Position numbers and translations under genes: made by a program
Notes under the pieces: generated by a model
Seen by the model: only the letters and a program-made list of their open reading frames with translations
Database searches by the model: none
Told to the model about the DNA's origin: nothing
In this document: one piece after another, positions 6,328 through 9,343 of the stretch
Layout of the letters: the number at the start of each line of letters is the position of its first letter
Position numbering within the stretch: the stretch's first letter is position 1
Origin: CAYMJK01 sp043101635
Lineage (GTDB): Bacteria > Planctomycetota > Phycisphaerae > Phycisphaerales > UBA1924
Direction: 5' to 3'
DNA length: 9,343 bases
NCBI GenBank assembly: GCA_043101635.1
Contig: JBICIE010000004.1
Location: 1 to 9,343 of the forward strand

Positions 6328-7827
6328 ATGGCTCAGTGGCGATACGCCGCATTCGCAGTGTTCTCAGTCGTCTACCTCCCAGACGTTGCGCTCGGGCAGC
6401 TGCGCATCGCCACTTGGAACGTCACGAGCTACTCTGGCGGTCGCGACGGGCCGATCGCCACCGCGGTCTACGGGTCGTTCGAGGGCCGGTCGATGGCGCC
6501 GGACGTGCTCGTGGTCCAGGAGATCGTCGGAGGCGGAGCCGAGGCGCTCGCGACGATCCTCAATGACGCCCCGGACAGTCCGGGCGACTGGCGGGCCGCG
6601 CCCGGGGCGGGAACCGCCGGTGATGGCGCGGTGCTGTACCGCACGACCCGAATGGCGTTCCTCGAAGTGACGCTCGTCGCGGCGGGTGGCGCCTCGCCGC
6701 GTCCGCCGCGCGACATCGTGCGCTGGGACCTTCGCCTCGTGGGCTACCAGGCCGACGCCGCCACGGTTGCCATCTACAACACGCACATGAAGGCCGGGAC
6801 AGGCGCAGATGACCAGCTGCGCCGCCTGGTCGAGGCTCGCGCAATCCGCGACAACGCCGAGACCTTGCCCGACGGCTGGACCTTCCTGCTCGCCGGCGAT
6901 CTGAACATCCAGAACTCCACCGAAGACGCCTACGTCGAACTGACCGGGCCCCAGGCGGATGACCGCGGCCGCCTGTTCGATCCGATCGCTGCGCCCGGCC
7001 GCTGGCACGAGCAGCAGGACTTCCGCTTCCTGCACACCCAGGATCCGATCGGCGCCGGTGGCATGGATGACCGGTTCGACCAGATCCTGCTCAGCGCCGA
7101 CCTGTTCGATGGCGCCGGGCTCGATTACCTCGGCAACCCGGCCGAGCCGTACAGCGGCTTGACGTGGGATGATCCGAACCACAGCTACCGCGCCTGGGGC
7201 AACGATGGCTCGAGCTTCAATCAGTCGCTGCGCACGACCGGCAACACCATGGTCGGTCCCGCCATCGCCTCGGCGCTGCGCCAAGCGGTAGCGCCTGCCG
7301 GACACCTGCCGGTGTTCCTGGACATGCAGGTCCCGGCGCGGCTCAACACCGTGGCGTCAATTGACTTCGGCGCCGTCGAGGTTGGCCAGAGGACAGAGCG
7401 CACCCTCTTCGTCGGCAACGCCGGTGAGATCGATCGCTGGGGCGCCGCCATCGAGGATCTGACCTACCGACTGGAGAGCGAGGCGCCCTTCGCTGCGCCG
7501 GCCGGTGAGTTCCGCGACGCGGCCGGCGGCGCCATCAACGCGCACACCATCGCGCTGGATACATCGCGTCCGGGGCGATTCGAGGTCGAACTGCTGCTCA
7601 CGAGCAACGCGCCCGATGATCCCGCGCGGCGGATTCTCCTGACGGCGACCGTCGAGGGCGACTGCCGGGCTGATCTCACGGGCGATGGCGTCCTGGATGT
7701 TTTCGACTTCCTCGAGTTTCAGAACCTGTTCGCGCGAGGCGATCCGCGGGCGGATTTCACCGGTGATGGCGCCCTGGACCTGTTCGATTTCCTGCAATTC
7801 CAGAACGAGTTTGCGACCGGGTGCTGA
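6328..7827 (+). CDS. Secreted endonuclease/exonuclease/phosphatase-family protein with GC-type dockerin, 499 aa
   Basis: Exported enzyme of the DNase I-like EEP fold, probably a metal-dependent nuclease or phosphodiesterase. Two ATGs are in tandem; 6328 is preferred because GGAGG (6319-6323) is 4 nt away, against 1 nt for 6325. After a signal peptide (to about residue 23, ALG-Q) come the EEP motifs: ATWNV with N31, VVQEI with E65, YNTHMKAG with H153, AGDLNIQ with D191 and N193, and RFDQILLS with D251. The closing SDH motif reads AGHLPV: H326 is kept but the usual Asp before it is Gly. Residues about 339-442 look like an immunoglobulin-like choice-of-anchor D (HYDIN-type) domain (IDFGAVEVGQRTERTLFVGN). 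Residues 446-499 are a dockerin of two 27-residue repeats (DLTGDGVLDVFD and DFTGDGALDLFD), with Cys only at 446 and 499. The lamin-tail gene follows 47 bp later. Confidence 0.9.
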   Translation: MAQWRYAAFAVFSVVYLPDVALGQLRIATWNVTSYSGGRDGPIATAVYGSFEGRSMAPDVLVVQEIVGGGAEALATILNDAPDSPGDWRAAPGAGTAGDGAVLYRTTRMAFLEVTLVAAGGASPRPPRDIVRWDLRLVGYQADAATVAIYNTHMKAGTGADDQLRRLVEARAIRDNAETLPDGWTFLLAGDLNIQNSTEDAYVELTGPQADDRGRLFDPIAAPGRWHEQQDFRFLHTQDPIGAGGMDDRFDQILLSADLFDGAGLDYLGNPAEPYSGLTWDDPNHSYRAWGNDGSSFNQSLRTTGNTMVGPAIASALRQAVAPAGHLPVFLDMQVPARLNTVASIDFGAVEVGQRTERTLFVGNAGEIDRWGAAIEDLTYRLESEAPFAAPAGEFRDAAGGAINAHTIALDTSRPGRFEVELLLTSNAPDDPARRILLTATVEGDCRADLTGDGVLDVFDFLEFQNLFARGDPRADFTGDGALDLFDFLQFQNEFATGC

Positions 7828-7874
7828 CCGCTCCCGGACTTCACATTCGACCTGAAAGTCAGAGAGGAGCTGCG

Positions 7875-8714
7875 ATGAAACTTGGAGCGCTGCGAATCAG
7901 AGGTTTGCTCGCGATCGCCGGGGCGGCAGTGTGCGTTGGCCTTACGCCGGCGGCCGTCGCCGATGTCATCATCAGCGAGATCATGTACAACCCCGACAGC
8001 GATGAGAGTCAGCCCAACGATGTGGAGTGGATCGAACTGTACAACAACGGCGATTCCGCCGTCGACATCAGCGGCTGGTACATCCAGGATGAAGATGGCG
8101 CCACCGATGGAATCCGCCCGCCGGCGATCATCGCGCCGGGCGAGGCCGTGGTCCTCGTCCCCCACCCGATGACCCAGGACATCTTCTACAGCGCCTGGGG
8201 CGACGGCTACCAGGTGTTCATCATCACCAACTGGGCCTATCCCGCCGACTTCCAGGGCCTCAGCAACAGCCCCGCGCCCGACAACGAGATCCTGAAACTC
8301 CGCGACGCTGCCGGATCGGTCATGGATGAGGTCAACTACGACGACGCCGATCCGTGGCCGCGCGACGATCCTGACGGCCCGAGCATCTGCCTGTACCCCG
8401 ACAAGCATGATGCCATCAGCAACGACGATGGCGCCAACTGGCGTCTGTCGGCCGATGGCGTCGCCGGCGGGCGCATCGTGATCCCCGGGTTCGAATTCAC
8501 CGGCTTCGATGTCGGCTCGCCCGGGGTCGTGGAGGCGACCGCCGGCTGCTACGCCGATTGCGATGGCACCGGCGCCCTCGACTTCTTCGACTTCCTGTGC
8601 TTCCAGAACGAGTTCTCAACTGGATCCGCCTACGCCGACTGCGATGGCAGCGGCGGCGCCGACTTCTTCGACTTCCTCTGCTTCCAGAACGAGTTCGCCG
8701 CGGGCTGCCCCTGA
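7875..8714 (+). CDS. Secreted lamin-tail-domain (LTD) protein with GC-type dockerin, 279 aa
   Basis: Exported protein made of one lamin tail domain and a dockerin. The ATG at 7875 is chosen for GAGGAG (7864-7869) 5 nt upstream and the signal peptide it opens, ending AVA-D at residues 27-30. The LTD follows directly: VIISEIMYNP, then VEWIELYNNGD and DISGWYIQDEDG, later APGEAVVLV and LRDAAGSVMDEVNY, spanning about residues 30-165. LTDs are immunoglobulin-fold modules found in bacteria on secreted proteins, often alongside EEP nucleases, which fits the upstream neighbour. A link of about 50 residues leads to the dockerin at 225-279, with two 27-residue calcium-loop repeats, six Cys (225, 229, 242, 256, 269, 278) and a GCP end. 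The second loop has Gly-Ala where the others have Ala-Leu or Ser-Leu. No promoter is evident in the 47-bp gap, so co-transcription with the nuclease gene is likely. The LTD role is presumably binding; the ligand is unknown. Confidence 0.92.
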   Translation: MKLGALRIRGLLAIAGAAVCVGLTPAAVADVIISEIMYNPDSDESQPNDVEWIELYNNGDSAVDISGWYIQDEDGATDGIRPPAIIAPGEAVVLVPHPMTQDIFYSAWGDGYQVFIITNWAYPADFQGLSNSPAPDNEILKLRDAAGSVMDEVNYDDADPWPRDDPDGPSICLYPDKHDAISNDDGANWRLSADGVAGGRIVIPGFEFTGFDVGSPGVVEATAGCYADCDGTGALDFFDFLCFQNEFSTGSAYADCDGSGGADFFDFLCFQNEFAAGCP

Positions 8715-8728
8715 TTCGAGGCCACCAC

Positions 8729-8757
8729 TTGCATCCGGCCGCGGGCCGTGGTAGACT
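8729..8757 (+). promoter_or_regulatory. Sigma70-like promoter candidate for the gene at 8795
   Basis: TTGCAT (8729-8734), a 17-bp spacer, then TAGACT (8752-8757) in the context GGTAGACTGCG, 37 nt before the ATG. This is the best promoter match in the window. The spacer contains a 5-bp CGGCC/GGCCG inverted repeat (8736-8748). No separate terminator for the lamin-tail gene is seen between 8715 and 8728. Confidence 0.55.
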
Positions 8758-8794
8758 GCGCGCGGGCCACCGGCGTTTCTGAGAGGAACTCGCC

Positions 8795-9343
8795 ATGCGG
8801 TGGAATTGCGCAATCCCGGTCGTCATCAGCCTCCACACGGCCTCGGTCGGCCTCACCCAGGAGGACGCACTCACCTTCGTCGTCTCAAACGACATCTCCC
8901 CGGCCCGGCCGAGTGCCACCGTCACGCTCTATGCGGGCTATGACCCCGGCGGCTACGCCCAGGCCTTCGCGTTCGCAGGCGCCGGGCTGGAGGTCGGCGC
9001 CAGCGAGCCGGGCTGGTCCAGCCAGCAGACGCTGCCGGGCGGATCCGGCCCGGGGAGCGACGGGGGGGCGCTGGCGCCCGGTGGCGCCCGGGTGGAAGGC
9101 CTGAACGTCAACCAGATCCACTTCCCGCCGGGCGGCGTATTCGCCGATCCCACGAACCCGCTGCCGGTCTGGCAAGCCACGTTCGAGGTGACGGACTTCT
9201 CGGCGCGGTCCATCGACATCTTCACCGAGACTTCCGACTACTTCGTCTACACCGACCTCTACCCCAGCCGCCAGTCCCGGCTTGACACACTGATCGAGGG
9301 CGCCGGCGTCATCCGCGTGATCCCGGCGCCCGGCGCATCAGCC
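8795..9343 (+). CDS. Exported protein with probable PEP-CTERM-like tail (3' end outside window)
   Basis: The frame stays open from the ATG at 8795 to the window edge, 183 codons. AGAGGA (8782-8787) lies 7 nt upstream. The N-terminus MRWNCAIPVVISLHTASVGL is a short hydrophobic segment that could be a signal peptide, though with only one Arg. The body is Gly/Ala-rich with alternating beta-strand patterns (DALTFVVSNDI, SATVTLYAGYD, WQATFEVTDF) and has Cys only at residue 5. The last visible residues, VIRVIPAPGASA (172-183), match the start of the PAPG-type C-terminal sorting signals that in planctomycetes precede a hydrophobic helix and an Arg cluster, so only about 20 residues are probably missing. 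The core resembles a beta-sandwich domain but I cannot name a family. It has its own promoter candidate. What it does is unknown; surface or extracellular location is inference. Confidence 0.75.
   Translation, partial: MRWNCAIPVVISLHTASVGLTQEDALTFVVSNDISPARPSATVTLYAGYDPGGYAQAFAFAGAGLEVGASEPGWSSQQTLPGGSGPGSDGGALAPGGARVEGLNVNQIHFPPGGVFADPTNPLPVWQATFEVTDFSARSIDIFTETSDYFVYTDLYPSRQSRLDTLIEGAGVIRVIPAPGASA

Noticed and set aside
4229..6352. A 707-codon open frame on the minus strand opposite the DUF4139 gene
   Set aside because: Its translation is low-complexity and rich in Gly, Arg, Asp, Val and Leu, with no signal peptide or domain; it is the usual antisense shadow of a GC-rich gene with strong third-position bias.
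6364..7305. A 313-codon minus-strand open frame opposite the nuclease gene
   Set aside because: No domain, start signal or exported N-terminus is visible, and the plus strand carries all the EEP catalytic motifs.

Overview
The window looks like chromosomal DNA of a planctomycete, most likely of the class Phycisphaerae. It is GC-rich. Four of its genes end in a two-repeat, calcium-loop C-terminal module of the 'GC-type dockerin' kind (Asp-rich loops, LDFFDFLCFQN cores, a final Gly-Cys or Gly-Cys-Pro), which I associate with this group. A fifth gene runs off the right edge just as an IPAPG motif appears, as in PEP-CTERM-like sorting tails. The taxonomic call is inference from these protein signatures, not from a marker gene.

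Layout, left to right. Positions 2-1036 (+) hold the C-terminal part of a secreted-type M14 zinc carboxypeptidase whose start lies outside the window. Convergent to it are two minus-strand genes for small secreted dockerin proteins, 1109-1816 and 1941-2801. Their last 177 bp form a near-identical direct repeat, and a hairpin terminator candidate and a promoter candidate lie between them. Upstream on the same strand is queG (2859-4001), the epoxyqueuosine reductase of tRNA queuosine synthesis and the only clear intracellular housekeeping gene. Divergent from queG is a DUF4139-family exported protein with a C-terminal coiled coil (4154-6220). After a 107-bp gap holding a terminator-like hairpin, a promoter candidate and a strong 10-bp stem-loop come two plus-strand genes that look like one operon. 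They encode a secreted endonuclease/exonuclease/phosphatase-fold enzyme with a dockerin (6328-7827) and a lamin-tail-domain protein with a dockerin (7875-8714). The last gene, 8795 to the edge, is an exported protein with its own promoter candidate and a probable PEP-CTERM-like tail.

Apart from queG the window is about exported proteins: a peptidase, a nuclease-like enzyme, several beta-rich proteins of unknown role, and a shared C-terminal attachment module on four of them. The likely common theme is assembly on the cell surface or in an extracellular complex through the GC-type dockerins. No cohesin-like partner is visible here. There is no gap above 300 bp without a gene, and I saw no rRNA, tRNA, CRISPR array or insertion sequence.
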